Shown here in pieces: positions 11,101 to 24,512 of a stretch of 64,000 nucleotides of DNA (within the stretch, counting starts at the first letter, position 1; each line of letters begins with the position of its first letter). Source of the DNA: Sipunculus nudus (Eukaryota > Annelida > Sipuncula > Golfingiida > Sipunculidae); contig CM049320.1 in assembly GCA_026874595.1 (NCBI GenBank), positions 43,224,714 through 43,288,713 of the forward strand. The letters are read 5' to 3'. The position numbers and the translations under genes were made by a program. The notes beneath the pieces were generated by a model. The model searched no databases, had not been told where the DNA came from, and saw only the letters and a list, made by a program, of their open reading frames with translations.

Positions 11101-13326
11101 TGTAACTGCCTTGTCTAAGTGTATGCCAGATCCATGTGTATCTGGATTAGATGGGCTGGCACCACTGTGTAAATGTCTTGTGTAAGTATATACCAGATCC
11201 ATGCGTATCTGGGTGAGTTGGGCTGGCACCACTGTGTAACTGCCTTGTGTAAGTATATACCAGATCCATGCATATCTGGTTGAGTTTGGCTGGCACCACT
11301 ATGTAACTGCCTTGTCTAAGTGTATGCCAGATCCATGTGTATCTGGATTAGATGGGCTGGCACCACTGTGTAACTGCCTTGTGTAAGTATATACCAGATC
11401 CATGCGTATCTGGGTGAGTTGGGCTGGCACCACTGTGTAACTGCCTTGTGTAAGTATATACCAGATCCATGCATATCTGGTTGAGTTGGGCTGGCACCAC
11501 TATGTAACTGCCTTGTCTAAGTGTATGCCAGATCCATGTGTATCTGGATTAGATGGGCTGGCACCACTGTGTAAATGTCTTGTGTAAGTATATACCAGAT
11601 CCATGCGTATCTGGGTGAGTTGGGCTGGCACCACTGTGTAACTGCCTTGTGTAAGTATATACCAGATCCATGCATATCTGGTTGAGTTGGGCTGGCACCA
11701 CTATGTAACTGCCTTGTCTAAGTGTATGCCAGATCCATGTGTATCTGGATTAGATGGGCTGGCACCACTGTGTAAATGTCTTGTGTAAGTATATACCAGA
11801 TCCATGCGTATCTGGGTGAGTTGGGCTGGCACCACTGTGTAACTGCCTTGTGTAAGTATATACCAGATCCATGCATATCTGGTTGAGTTGGGCTGGCACC
11901 ACTATGTAACTGCCTTGTCTAAGTGTATGCCAGATCCATGTGTATCTGGATTAGATGGGCTGGCACCACTGTGTAAATGTCTTGTGTAAGTATATACCAG
12001 ATCCATGCGTATCTGGGTGAGTTGGGCTGGCACCACTGTGTAACTGCCTTGTGTAAGTATATACCAGATCCATGCATATCTGGTTGAGTTGGGCTGGCAC
12101 CACTATGTAACTGCCTTGTCTAAGTGTATGCCAGATCCATGTGTATCTGGATGAGATGGGCTGGCACCACTGTGTAACTGTCTTGTGTAAGTATATACCA
12201 GATCCATGCGTATCTGGGTGAGATGGGCTGGCACCACTGTGTAACTGCCTTGTGTAAGTATATACCAGATCCATGCGTATCTGGGTGAGATGGGCTGGCA
12301 CCACTGTGTAACTGTCTTGTGTAAGTATATACCAGATCCATGCGTATCTGGGTGAGATGGGCTGGCACCACTGTGTAACTGTCTTGTGTAAGTATATACC
12401 AGATCCATGCGTATCTGGGTGAGATGGGCTGGCACCACTGTGTAACTGTCTTGTGTAAGTATATACCAGATCCATGCGTATCTGGTTGAGTTGGGCTGGC
12501 ACCACTATGTAACTGCCTTGTCTAAGTGTATGCCAGATCCATGTGTATCTGGATTAGATGGGCTGGCACCACTGTGTAACTGTCTTGTGTAAGTATATAC
12601 CAGATCCATGCATATCTGGTTGTGTTGGGCTGGCACCACTATGTAACTGCCTTGTCTAAGTGTATGCCAGATCCATGTGTATCTGGATTAGATGGGCTGG
12701 CACCACTGTGTAAATGTCTTGTGTAAGTATATACCAGATCCATGCGTATCTGGGTGAGTTGGGCTGGCACCACTGTGTAACTTCTTTGTCTAAGTGAATA
12801 CCAGCTCCATGCATATCTGGGTGAGTTGGGCTGGCACCACTGTGTAAATGTCTTGTGTAAGTATATACCAGATCCATGCGTATCTGGGTGAGTTGGGCTG
12901 GCACCACTGTGTAACTGCCTTGTGTAAGTATATACCAGATCCATGCATATCTGGTTGAGTTGGGCTGGCACCACTATGTAACTGCCTCGTCTAAGTGTAT
13001 GCCAGATCCATGTGTATCTGGATTAGATGGGCTGGCACCACTGTGTAAATGTCTTGTGTAAGTATATACCAGATCCATGCGTATCTGGGTGAGTTGGGCT
13101 GGCACCACTGTGTAACTTCTTTGTCTAAGTGAATACCAGCTCCATGCGTATCTGGGTGAGTTGGGCTGGCACCACTGTGTAAATGTCTTGTGTAAGTGTA
13201 TGCCAGATCCATGCGTATCTGGGTGAGTTGGGCTAGCACCACTGTGTAACTGCTTTGTCTAAGTGAATACCAGATCCATGCGTATCTGGATATGTTTGGC
13301 TGGCACCACTGTGTAACTGCCTTGTC
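8136..13326. repeat. 67-bp satellite-like array with higher-order structure
   Basis: About 77 head-to-tail copies of a 67-bp unit containing GGCTGGCACCACTGTGTAAC and CCAGATCCATGCGTATCTGG. The latter holds a small inverted repeat (CCAGAT, 8-nt loop, ATCTGG). Three main variants are visible: A (CTTGTCTAAGTGTATGCCAG with GTGTATCTGGATTAGAT), B (GCGTATCTGGGTGAGTT) and C (GCATATCTGGTTGAGTT followed by CCACTATG). They form higher-order units: a 268-bp period (4 units) at 8287 and 8555 and again near 9.8-10.3 kb, and a strict 201-bp period (3 units, A-B-C) from about 11097 to 12102. Minus-strand frames of 80-184 residues appear in all three frames because the unit lacks stops. They are not genes. Confidence 0.96.
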
Positions 13327-13704
13327 TCTGATTTCCTCTCTTCACTTATAATGGAGATGGTCCAATCTATCAGGGTAGTCTGGTAATAAACAGAATCACC
13401 CTCTCAGGTAAACAGGGGCGAGAGTCTGGTTAACAAAGGCATAAACACGGTCATTGTCTGGATGCCAGATGTCATTCCATTGACAGACTTGTAGAATTAA
13501 TGGTGGATGAGAACCTGGTTTATCTAGTGTACATCAAGTTCCTGGAGCCAGCCTTGAGGTCATGCTGATTGTAGAGTGAACAGGCTGCCAGTAGCCATCA
13601 GATCAGCGGTTACAGCACTCCAGTGTAATTTATGGTCATAATCCTAATTCACTTGTCTTATGGTGGTAATATCACCAACTGCTTTTTATCTGTGAAAACA
13701 CAGT
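13327..13704. other. unique spacer between two large arrays
   Basis: A 378-bp non-repetitive segment, less AT-rich than most of the intron, separates the 67-bp and 30-bp arrays. No gene or RNA is recognisable. It is one of several islands of complex sequence that could hold regulatory sites, but that is only a guess from composition. Confidence 0.4.
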
Positions 13705-15761
13705 CGGCCTGAGTGTAGAAAGACTGGACACAGGTGGCCTGAGTGTAGAAAGACTGGACACAGCCTGAATGTATGGAGACTGGACACAGGTGGCCTGAGT
13801 GTATGGAGACTGGACACAGGTGGCCTGAGTGAAGAAAGACTGGACACAGGTGGCCTGAGTGTAGAAAGACTGGACACAGGTGGCCTGAGTGTATGGAGAC
13901 TGGATACAGGTGACCTGAGTGTAGAAAGACTGGACACGGGTGGCCTGAGTGTATGGAGACTGGACACAGGTTGCCTGAGTGTAGAAAGACTGGACACAGG
14001 TGGCCTGAGTGTAGAAAGACTGGACACAGGTGGCCTGAGTGTAGAAAGACTGGACACAGCCTGAATGTATGGAGACTGGACACAGGTGGCCTGAGTGTAT
14101 GGAGACTGGACACAGGTGGCCTGAGTGTAGAAAGACTGGACACAGGTGGCCTGAGTGTAGAAAGACTGGACACAGGTGGCCTGAGTGTATGGAGACTGGA
14201 TACAGGTGACCTGAGTGTAGAAAGACTGGACACGGGTGGCCTGAGTGTAGAAAGACTGGACACAGGTGGCCTGAGTGTAGAAAGACTGGACACAGGTGGC
14301 CTGAGTGTATGGAGACTGGACACAGGTGGCCTGAGTGTAGAAAGACTGGACACGGGTGGCCTGAGTGTAGAAAGACTGGACACAGGTGGCCTGAGTGTAT
14401 GGAGACTGGACACAGGTGCCCTGAGTGTAGAAAGACTGGACACAGGTGGCCTGAGTGTATGGAGACTGGACACAGGTGGCCTGAGTGTATGGAGACTGGA
14501 CACAGGTGACCTGAGTGTAAAAGGACTGGACACAGGTGGCCTGAGTGTATGGAGACTGGACACTGGTGGCCTGAGTGTAGAAAGACTGGGCATAGGTGGC
14601 CTGAGTGTAGAAAGACTGGACACAGGTGGCCTGAGTGTATGGAGACTGGACACAGGTGGCCTGAGTGTATGGAGACTGGACACAGGTGACCTGAGTGAAA
14701 AAGGACTGGACACAGGTGGCCTGAGTGTAGAAAGACTGGACACAGGTGGCCTGAGTGTATGGAGACTGGACACAGGTGGCCTGAGTGTAGAAAGACTGGA
14801 CACAGGTGGCCTGAATGTAGAAAGACTGGGCATAGGTGGCCTGAGTGTATGGAGACTGGACACAGGTGGCCTGAGTGTAGAAAGACTGGACACAGGTGGC
14901 CTGAATGTAGAAAGACTGGACACAGGTGGCCTGAGTGTAGAAAGACTGGACACAGGTGGCCTGAATGTAGAAAGACTGGACACAGGTGGCCTGAGTGTAT
15001 GGAGACTGGACACAGGTGACCTGAGTGTAAAAGGACTGGACACAGGTGGCCTGAGTGTATGGAGACTGGACACTGGTGGCCTGAGTGTATGGAGACTGGG
15101 CACTGGTGGCCTGAGTGTAGAAAGACTGGGCATAGGTGGCCTGAGTGTAGAAAGACTGGACACAGGTGGCCTGAGTGTATGGAGACTGGACACAGGTGGC
15201 CTGAGTGTATGGAGACTGGACACAGGTGGCCTGAGTGTAGAAAGACTGGACACAGGTGGCCTGAGTGTATGGAGACTGGACACAGGTGGCCTGAGTGTAG
15301 AAAGACTGGACACAGGTGGCCTGAGTGTATGGAGACTGGACACAGGTGGCCTGAGTGTATGGAGACTGGACACAGGTGGCCTGAGTGTAGAAAGACTGGA
15401 CACAGGTGGCCTGAGTGTAGAAAGACTGGACACAGGTGGCCTGAGTGTAGAAAGACTGGACACAGGTGGCCTGAGTGTAGAAAGACTGGACACAGGTGGC
15501 CTGAGTGTAGAAAGACTGGACACAGGTGGCCTGAGTGTAGAAAGACTGGACACAGGTGGCCTGAGTGTAGAAAGACTGGACACAGGTGGCCTGAGTGTAG
15601 AAAGACTGGACACAGGTGACCTGAGTGTAGAAAGACTGGACACAGGTGGCCTGAGTGTAGAAAGACTGGACACAGGTGGCCTGAGTGTAGAAAGACTGGA
15701 CACAGGTGGCCTGAGTGTATGGAGACTGGACACAGGTGGCCTGAGTGTATGGAGACTGGAC
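13705..15761. repeat. 30-bp minisatellite open in several frames
   Basis: About 68 copies of a 30-bp unit (CTGAGTGTAGAAAGACTGGA then CACAGGTGGC) with a frequent variant replacing TAGAAAGAC by TATGGAGAC. Register is kept almost perfectly. Two units near 13761 and 14057 share the same 4-bp deletion and lie 296 bp apart inside a longer matching block, which shows a segmental duplication of about 10 units. Because 30 is a multiple of three and the unit is free of stops in four frames, the array reads as frames of about 618 codons on the plus strand and about 690-700 codons in three minus-strand frames. Such simultaneous openness is expected of the unit and argues against any one being a protein. 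Confidence 0.96.
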
Positions 15762-16775
15762 TTGGTGTATCATTCACAGATTCCTCTGACCTGTTGTATC
15801 ATTCACTGATCCCTCTGACTTGTTGTATCATTCACAGATCCCTTAGACTTGGTGTATCCTTCACTGATCCCTCTGACTTGTATCATTCACAGACCCCTCT
15901 GACTTGGTGTTACATTTACTGATCCCTCTCACCAGGTGTACCATTCACAGATTCCTTTGACTTGGAGAATCATTCACAGACCCCTCTGATTTGGTGTGTC
16001 ATTCACAGACCCCTCTGACTTGGTGTATCATTCACTGATCCCTCTGACTTGGTGTATCATTCACAGATCCCTCTGACTTGATGTATCATTCACTGATCCC
16101 TCTGACTTGATGTATCCTTCATGGATCCCTTTGATCCAGTGTATCATTCACAGACCCCTCTGACCTGGTGTATCATTCACTGATCCCTCTGACCTGGTGT
16201 ATCATTCACTGATCCCTCTGACTTGGTGTATCATTCACTGATCCCTCCGACTTTGTGTATCATTCACAGACCTCTCTGGCTTGTATCATTCACAGACCCC
16301 TCTGACTTGTATCATTCACTGATCCCTCTGACTTGGTGTATCATTCACTGATCCCTCTGACTTGGTGTATCATTCACAGACCCCTCTGACTTGTTGTATC
16401 ATTTACAGACCCCTCTGACTTGGTGTATCATTCACAGACCCCTCTGACTTGGTGTGTTATTCACTGATCCCTCTGACTTGGTGTATAATTCACAGACCCC
16501 TCTGACTTGGTGTATCATTCACATATCCCTCAGACTTGGTGTATCATTCACTGATCCCTCTGACTTGGTGTACAATTCACTGATCCCTCTGACTTGGTGT
16601 ATCATTCACTGATCCCTCTGACTTGTTGTATCATTCACAGGCCCCTCTGACTTGGAGTATCATTCACTGATCCCTCTGACTTGGTGTATCATTCACTGAT
16701 CCCTCTGACATGGTTGTCATTCACTGATCCCTCTGAATTGGTTGTCATTCACTGATCCCTCTGACTTGGTGTATT
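15761..16775. repeat. 29-bp minisatellite
   Basis: About 35 copies of a 29-bp unit (TGATCCCTCTGACTTGGTGT, then ATCATTCAC), with common variants CACAGACCCC and TGTTGTATC. It follows the 30-bp array with no spacer: the last GGAGACTGGAC at 15751-15761 runs straight into TTGGTGTATC. Copies are more diverged than in the 30-bp array and decay at the 3' end. Confidence 0.94.
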
Positions 16776-19390
16776 ATTTACATGTCCATCTATATGTATA
16801 TCCATGTACATGATTTCACTTTGTGACTTGGTTGTCCCATTTTAATTTGTTCTGTCTGGTTGTTGGACTGGGCTGTCTGGATTCTGGACATGGCCTGCTC
16901 GATTTTGTTCTGAAGGACATAGTTTCTGCCTTCAATGACACTTGAGTACTTGTGGTCTGTGTTTACATATGACAGTAATATGAGTGAATGGAAGAAACTA
17001 TAAAACTGTCTGGGTTTTAGAATTGGCCATGGATCCCGTTAGGAAGTGGTCCTCGCCACAGACAGCCAGGCAGGAAACACAGCTGTGTTAGTGTGGATAT
17101 AATACTAAGAGGCTCAGAATATTGTGTCAGCAGCTAAACATCTTGGTGACTTAGCGTGGTTTACACTGGTGTATATATAGACACAACCCATGGTCAGTAA
17201 CCCCCCCCCCCCCCCACACACAAACACACCCCCACCCCCTCCCAATATGAGCCCCAACCACCTTGCTTATACAAAAAAGCATCAAATGCAAATCCATCCA
17301 TCATTATATCATTGCAATTATTTTTCTTACCCACAGCTGTCAATTGTCATATTCCGCTTTTTCTCTCTTGTGATCAGTTGTTGGTCTTTGAATTTTTGAC
17401 AAGGTTGATATGAGCAAAATTTAACCAATAATACAGTTCAATTCTACATTGGCACAAGTGGAAATGCTTGCATATTTTACAGTATTTAAGGTAAAGTGTG
17501 TACAACTTGTTTGTTGTGATGTGCTTCACCTGTCAATCTGTGCCTGATCTCTGTGCCCCAGTGGCTCAGTGCTTCAGTCAGCTGTCCTCATAAATATGAA
17601 TAAATTAAACTGAAAATGAAAGAATATAGAATGCTTATCTGACCTGCAGTACTAGGGATATCTATGTATATTTTCATGTTCTCTTCACTTATCAATGTAA
17701 TAATGCACTATTGGATCATTGGATGTTTCCTATTAATGGAGAGGTGTGACAATATGGCTGTAGTTTCATATGATGAAACCTGATGGCTGAGTTTGAGAGA
17801 AATGATTCAACAAAAATAACAAGCCCTATTGTTTTGAGATGATATATAGTGGTAAGTTTTTTTTGTAAGATAGTTATCGTTGATGCTTTTGATTATTCTG
17901 TTACTAATAATGAGCTATATTTTAATTTGCTAAAAAACACTGTACTTTTGGTATATGGTCATCTGAGAACATGTATGGAATTTTGAACTTCTTTAGAGAA
18001 GGTCATTTGCATACAAATAAACCAACATTAAACAGAGTACTTCACACAATGTTGTGTGAAACAATAGAATATATAGTTGATAAGTGTTGTGTATGAATAT
18101 AAATATGCTTCAGTGTCACAGCAAACAAGATTTGATTAATCCCAATTGGCCGGAAACATTTTTCAGTTGACTCCAAGACAACTTGATAACACAACTTATC
18201 ATCTGTGTTTGTTAATCAAATTTCTCTTTAGCAAAAAAAAACCCACCCACAAATATGTAATAATTCATCACAACTCATCATTATATCATATATCATCATA
18301 ATTATATCACAGCTGAGTGCAGCACCAAATGGCATCTTATTTAGGACCTGCACCAGTAAATGAACAGCAGCACGCAGCCAGAGCAGTCAGACTGCTTTCT
18401 GTTCTTTATTCCTTTTTACCATCAACCTGACTTGAACATTTCTTTAATGATTCAAACATAATGATGAAGAACATTAAGAGCATTTGAAGTTGAGTACATA
18501 GACTTTCATAATCAGTGTAGAATTATTAATAATTGATGTTATTATAATTAATCACTGCCTTACAGTTACTTTATTTACCTGCAGATCAAATCTTATTTTC
18601 AGATTCAGTAGTAGACTGATTAGATTTGATAAAGTTACCATATTTACAACTACGATAGATTTGACTCAGACACGTTGGCACTGAATCTGGTGTCTGATTA
18701 AGGTTTGTGGCAAAGTCATTGTGGTAAAGTCAGTATATAATTATACCAGTAATACATGTATTGTATTGCAATGCACATAACTATATATCAACACCATGTA
18801 ATTATCTCATTTTTCACATAAAACACATTTGAGTACACATAAAAGCAATTTGTATTATAAAGCATTATACTATATATGTACATATCTTTGTCTTGTAGAG
18901 CGTATGCAGAAGGTTAATATATTTCACTTACATACACACACACACACATACAGGATCTCTTGAGCTGACTGGGATTGACTGGTTGAGTGAATGCCGTGTA
19001 TTTGAGCCTAACAGCTGCGTGGTATGACATATGTTTTATATCAGGCCAGCTGTTCAGAGTGACTGGGGTTATTCTTTCATCAGATTGCTTCATGACATCA
19101 GTCATTTTAATCCTCCCTGTTACCTTACAACTGGTATCACTAATCCCTATAGACATGTGACCAGCCTCACACAGCTCTGATTTACTGGTTATACTTGTCA
19201 TATGGAACACATCAATAACACCAACAAAATCTGGTCATATATAAACAGTTGTGTATTGCCCATTAAGTACACAGTAATATCTTTGAGTGGTGTAGGTGTG
19301 TGATCTTGTGTTGGAGAATTTGTCATGTTCACTTGAGCATGGTATGTTACTGGCTCATATAGCTGACAGATAGCTCAGGTGTTACAAGTA
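16776..19390. other. unique intronic sequence with simple repeats
   Basis: A 15-base C run lies at 17201-17215 followed by CA/C-rich sequence, and a CA repeat lies near 18930-18950. The rest is unique and AT-rich. Short frames (17190-17399 plus, 18914-19210 minus) have no domains and the first is driven by the C run. No exon with paired splice sites was found. Confidence 0.4.
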
Positions 19391-22300
19391 AATCATCCCT
19401 AGTCCTGATAAGGATAACCTATCATTATCCAATCAACATCACCCCATAAGCTTGAGTCATCATCCCTAGTCCTGATGAGGATAACCTATCATTATCCAAT
19501 CAACATCACTCCATAAGCTTGAGTCATCATCCCTAGTCCCCATAAGGATAACCTATCATTATCAAATCAACATCACTCCATAAGCATGAGTCATCATCCC
19601 TAGTCCTGATAAGGATAACCTATCATTATCCAATCAACATCACCCCATAAGCTTGAGTCATCATCCCTAGTCCTGATAAGGATAACCTATCATTATCAAA
19701 TCAACATCACTCCATAAGCATGAATCATCATCCCTGGTCCTGATAAGGATAACCTATCATTATCCAATCAACATCACCCCATAAGCTTGAGTCATCATCC
19801 CTAGTCCTGATAAGGATAACCTATCATTATCAAATCAACATCACTCCATAAGCATGAGTCATCATCCCTAGTCCTGATAAGAATAACCTATCATTATCCA
19901 ATCAACATCACCCCATAAGCTTGAGTCATCATCCCTAGTCCTGATAAGGATAACCTATCATTATCCAATAAACATCCCCCATAAGCATGAGTCATCATCC
20001 CTTGCCCTGATAAGGATAACCTATCATCAAATCAACATCACCCCATAAGCTTGAGTCATCATCACTAGTCCTGATAAGGATAACCTATCATTATCAAATC
20101 AACATCACCCCATAAGCTTGAGTCATCATCCCTAGTACTGATAAGGATAACCTATCATTATCCAATCAACATCACCCCATAAGCATGAGTCATCATCCCT
20201 TGCCCTGATAAGGATAACCTATCATTATCAAATCAGCATCACCCCATAAGCTTGAGTCATCATCCCTAGTCCTGATAAGGATAACCTATCATTATCCAAT
20301 CAACATCACCCCATAAGCATGTGTCATCATCCCTTGCCCTGTTAAGGATAACCTATCATTATCCAATCAACATCACCCCATAAGCTTGAGTCATCATCCC
20401 TAGTCCTGATAAGGATAACCTATCATTATCAAATCAACATCACTCCATAAGCATGAGTCATCATCCCTAGTCCTGATAAGGATAACCTATCATTATCCAA
20501 TCAACATCACCCCATAAGCTTGAGTCATCATCCCTAGTCCTGATAAGGATAACCTATCATTATCCAATAAACATCCCCCATAAGCATGAGTCATCATCCC
20601 TTGCCCTGATAAGGATAACCTATCATCAAATCAACATCACCCCATAAGCTTGAGTCATCATCACTAGTCCTGATAAGGATAACCTATCATTATCAAATCA
20701 ACATCACCCCATAAGCTTGAGTCATCATCCCTAGTCCTGATCAGGATAACCTATCATTATCCAATCAACATCACCCCATAAGCATGAGTCATCATCCCTT
20801 GCCCTGATAAGGATAACCTATCATTATCAAATCAACATCACCCCATAAGCTTGAGTCATCATCCCTAGTCCTGATAAGGATAACCTATCATTATCCAATC
20901 AACATCACCCCATAAGCATGTGTCATCATCCCTTGCCCTGTTAAGGATAACCTATCATTATCCAATCAACATCACCCCATAAGCTTGAGTCATCATCCCT
21001 AGTCCTGATAAGGATAACCTATCATTATCCAATCAATATCACTCCATAAGCTTGATTCATCATCCCTAGTCCCCATAAGGATAACCTATCATTATCCAAT
21101 CAACATCCCCCATAAGCATGAGTCATCATCCCTAGTTCCCATAAGGATAACTTATCATTATCCAATCAATATCACTCCATAAGCTTGAGTCATCATCACT
21201 AGTCCTGGTAAGAATAACCTGTCATTATCAAATCAACATCACTCCATAAGCATGAGTCATCATCCCTAGTCCTGATAAGGATAACCTATCATTATCCAAT
21301 CAACATCACCCCATAAGCTTGAGTCATCATCCCTAGCCCTGATAAGGATTACCTATCATTATCCAATCAACATCACTCCATAAGCTTGAGTCATCATCCC
21401 TAGTCCTGATAAAGATTACCTATCACTATCCAATCAACATCACCCCATAAGCTTGAGTCATCATCCCTAGTCCTGATAAGAATAACCTATCATTATCCAA
21501 TCAACATCACCCCATAAGCTTGAGTCATCATCACTGGTCCTGATAAGAATAACCTATCATTATCAAATCAACATCACTATAAGCTTGAGTCATCATCACT
21601 AGTCCTGATAAGGATAACCTTTCATTATCAAATCAACATCACTCCATAAGCTTGAGTCATCATCACTAGTCCTGATAAGAATTACCTATCATTATCAAAT
21701 CAACATCACTCCATAAGCATGAGTCATCCTCATTAGTCCTGATAAGAATAACCTATCATTATCAAATCAACATCACTCCATAAGCTTGAATCATCATCAC
21801 TAGTCCTGATAAGGATAACCTATCATTATCAAATCAACATCACTCCATAAGCTTGGGTCATCATCACTAGTCCTGATAAGGATAACCTATCATTATCCAA
21901 TTAAAAACATCATCCCATAAGCTTGAGTCATCATCCCTAGTCCTGATAAGAATAACCTATCATTATCAAATCAACATCACCCCATAAGCTTGAGTCATCA
22001 TCACTAGTCCTGATAAGAATAACCTATCATTATCAAATCAACATCACTCCATAAGCTTGAGTCATCATCACTAGTCCTGATAAGAATAACCTATCATTAT
22101 CCAATTAAAAACATCATCCCCATAAAATGGAGTCATCACCCCTAGTATCCCATCAACACCATCCCCTTAAGTTGGAGTCGCCATCACTAGTCCTGATTAG
22201 GATAACCTATCAATATCCAATTAAATACTTCGTTCCCTTAAGATGGAGTCATCATCCCTAGTCCTGATAAGGATAATCTATCATTATCCAATCAACATCA

Positions 22301-22393
22301 CCTTCATAAGATGGAGTCATCATCCCTAGTCCTGATAAGGATAACCTATCATTATCCCATCAACAACATCAATGTAAGATTGAGTCATCACAA
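19391..22393. repeat. second, unrelated 67-bp array, GATA-rich
   Basis: About 45 copies of a 67-bp unit (AAGCTTGAGTCATCATCCCT, AGTCCTGATAAGGATAACCT, ATCATTATCCAATCAACATC, ACCCCAT). Spacing is confirmed at 19448 and 19515. The unit has no resemblance to the 67-bp unit at 8136-13326. A near-perfect inverted repeat (GATAAGGATA, ACC, TATCATTATC) lies in each unit. It carries TGATAAG and CTATCA, both matching WGATAR on one strand or the other. A distinctive pair of variant units (AATAAACATCCCC with a shortened CTATCATCAAATC) recurs about 0.6 kb apart near 19.97 and 20.57 kb, showing a larger duplication. Units become degenerate after about 22100. Confidence 0.96.
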
Positions 22394-24512
22394 ATTTAGC
22401 AGCAGTACCTTTAATCATTCCTGTACAATTTTAGACATACCCTCAAAAGTTAAAGTGACCTGCATCAGGTATAACAGGTTTGTTTTAGGTTTTTATCAAG
22501 GATTCATTTGGAGGTTTTCCATACTGAGACCTGATTTCTTAGATCCTGACTCTACAACAGGAATTTTGATATGTAATCAGACATCATGAGCTGCACTGTG
22601 TGTGTGTGTGTGTGTGTGTGTAGCTTGGTGAGCAGGTAGATTGTGGCTGAGCCGTGTGTAATATTGTGTGCGGCCTGAGTAACCTGGGCTCGTACACCTG
22701 CTAGCTTCATCATCTGTGGATATACAAGTCAGGTAGCAGGGTGGGGAGCAGTATAGCAGATAATTTATATACTACCAGAATAGCTGCAACTATATTTACC
22801 TTAATATAAACCCTGAATAATCTGCTTGTACAGTCTTCCATCTGATGGGGGAACTTAACCCACATGTATAGGAACTGATTGGATAACTGTTCCAAACCAC
22901 TAGACAAATACATGAACAAGAGCTTTAAAAACTGAATACAATGGTTAAAAACATGTACTAAATGTATGAGGTTATTTTGCAAATAATGTTGTAATATTAT
23001 GTAGCGTGTTACAAATAGCAACATTTCAGACTTGCAGTACTCGTAAATTTACTTTTGTTTTGTAATGTACAGCATATGTGCTTATGTGCACATTACAATA
23101 ATATGAAGCATGTACAATAATTCTCAATGGATAACTTTTATAATTTATGATTAATACACTGCTTAAAAATTGGAAAAAAAGAAGTTAAAAGTGATATAAT
23201 GAAGGGTTTATCTTTTCTTGAATTATGCTTTTAATATGAAATACATCATTTTGCACTTTTATGCTCAAGTAGATCTAGTTTGGTAAGAGTATGATGTTGG
23301 TTATTGGCATGGAGTGTCCTTCATGGAGCTGTTGTTTTGAGCTGGTACCAGTTTTTTACAGCAGGGTCAGGTTACACAGTCATATTGATCAGCAATGAAA
23401 AACTGCTTCAGAATGCAACCATTTTAGTCTCTGACTAAAGATTTGATAAAATGATCCGATAAAGCGGTTCAATATCAGCGCCTGCAGCCTGTGTTATTTC
23501 AAGAGGCTCAGAAGAGTTATTAGTTCTCTAGTTGTATGTAACCTTGTTTATTTTCAATTAGCAGTGTTATATGAGTTGGTGGAGTTTGTCAAGGGGATTA
23601 GGCAATTGTCAGTTTTTTAAGGGTCTAGGGAATGTATGATGAAGACTACACAACACAGATGATACGATGAAGGTCATGGTCTCCAGATGTCATAAAAATT
23701 TTGAAATGGAGAAAGTAATTAAGAATGTTCTCTTTAACAGGACTCCTGATTGTAGCCAGGAATCATATATTTGCCTCGCCAGTTGTGCTTGGTATGAAAA
23801 TTGTCCACTGACTTTATTAGTAAGCTTATTTTCATGGGTTGACTTGACTCGATCAGCAAGGGTTTACTGGCTTCACATGATTCAAAGGAATTAATGTTAA
23901 TTTAGTAATTTTACAAAGTACCTACAGGTAATTTGTTATAGACATGGGTACTATCTATTTAAATATTATACAATGTATATTTTATGTCTTTATAACTAGT
24001 CCTTTATTAAATACTTTAGTTAACTATCTTTGCTGTTACTTTCACATCAAAGGCTCACTGTGGTGTTTGTGTCTACATTTGACACACCAAGGCACTATAT
24101 ACAAATTGTTTGGGGGAATTATCCCATGCAATTCATTTACTGACAGGTATGTGCATGTAAAATGCTCATTTAAATATATTCAAGTTAATCCTGGATGCAC
24201 AAACTTAATTACCACAGTTCTTGGCATAAGTGTGTTCTGATAATAAATTATACAATTGTGTTCAAATTAATTGCAAATTATTTTGTTGTTTATTCTTTCC
24301 ATTTAAAAGTGATCTCATTATGGCTTCTACTGCTATAGCTGTAATATTTGTTGTTATGAAGAAAATGGTTTATTTCTCAATTGTGGCTTTCAAAATATGT
24401 TTTATAAAATAATCTGGAAAGTGTAAATTGAAATTAATGCCTGATGTGATTGTTGCTTTTCTTAAACATCCATGTGACATTAATCCATAAAATTATCAGC
24501 CAATAGCAATAT
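22394..24512. other. unique intronic sequence with a TG microsatellite
   Basis: A (TG)n tract lies at about 22596-22621. The remainder is unique and strongly AT-rich. Short open frames (22710-23024 minus, 23944-24240 plus) show no domain, signal or splice context that would support a gene. Confidence 0.4.

Noticed and set aside
8285-13242. Many minus-strand frames of 66-184 codons
   Set aside because: They are the same 67-bp unit read in three frames. No unique sequence is included.
8136-13326. CRISPR array
   Set aside because: Units are contiguous with no unique spacers, and the DNA is eukaryotic in character.
13658-15809. Frames of 618-701 codons on both strands
   Set aside because: They are simultaneous open frames of a stop-free 30-bp unit, with no domain outside the repeat and no splice or promoter context.
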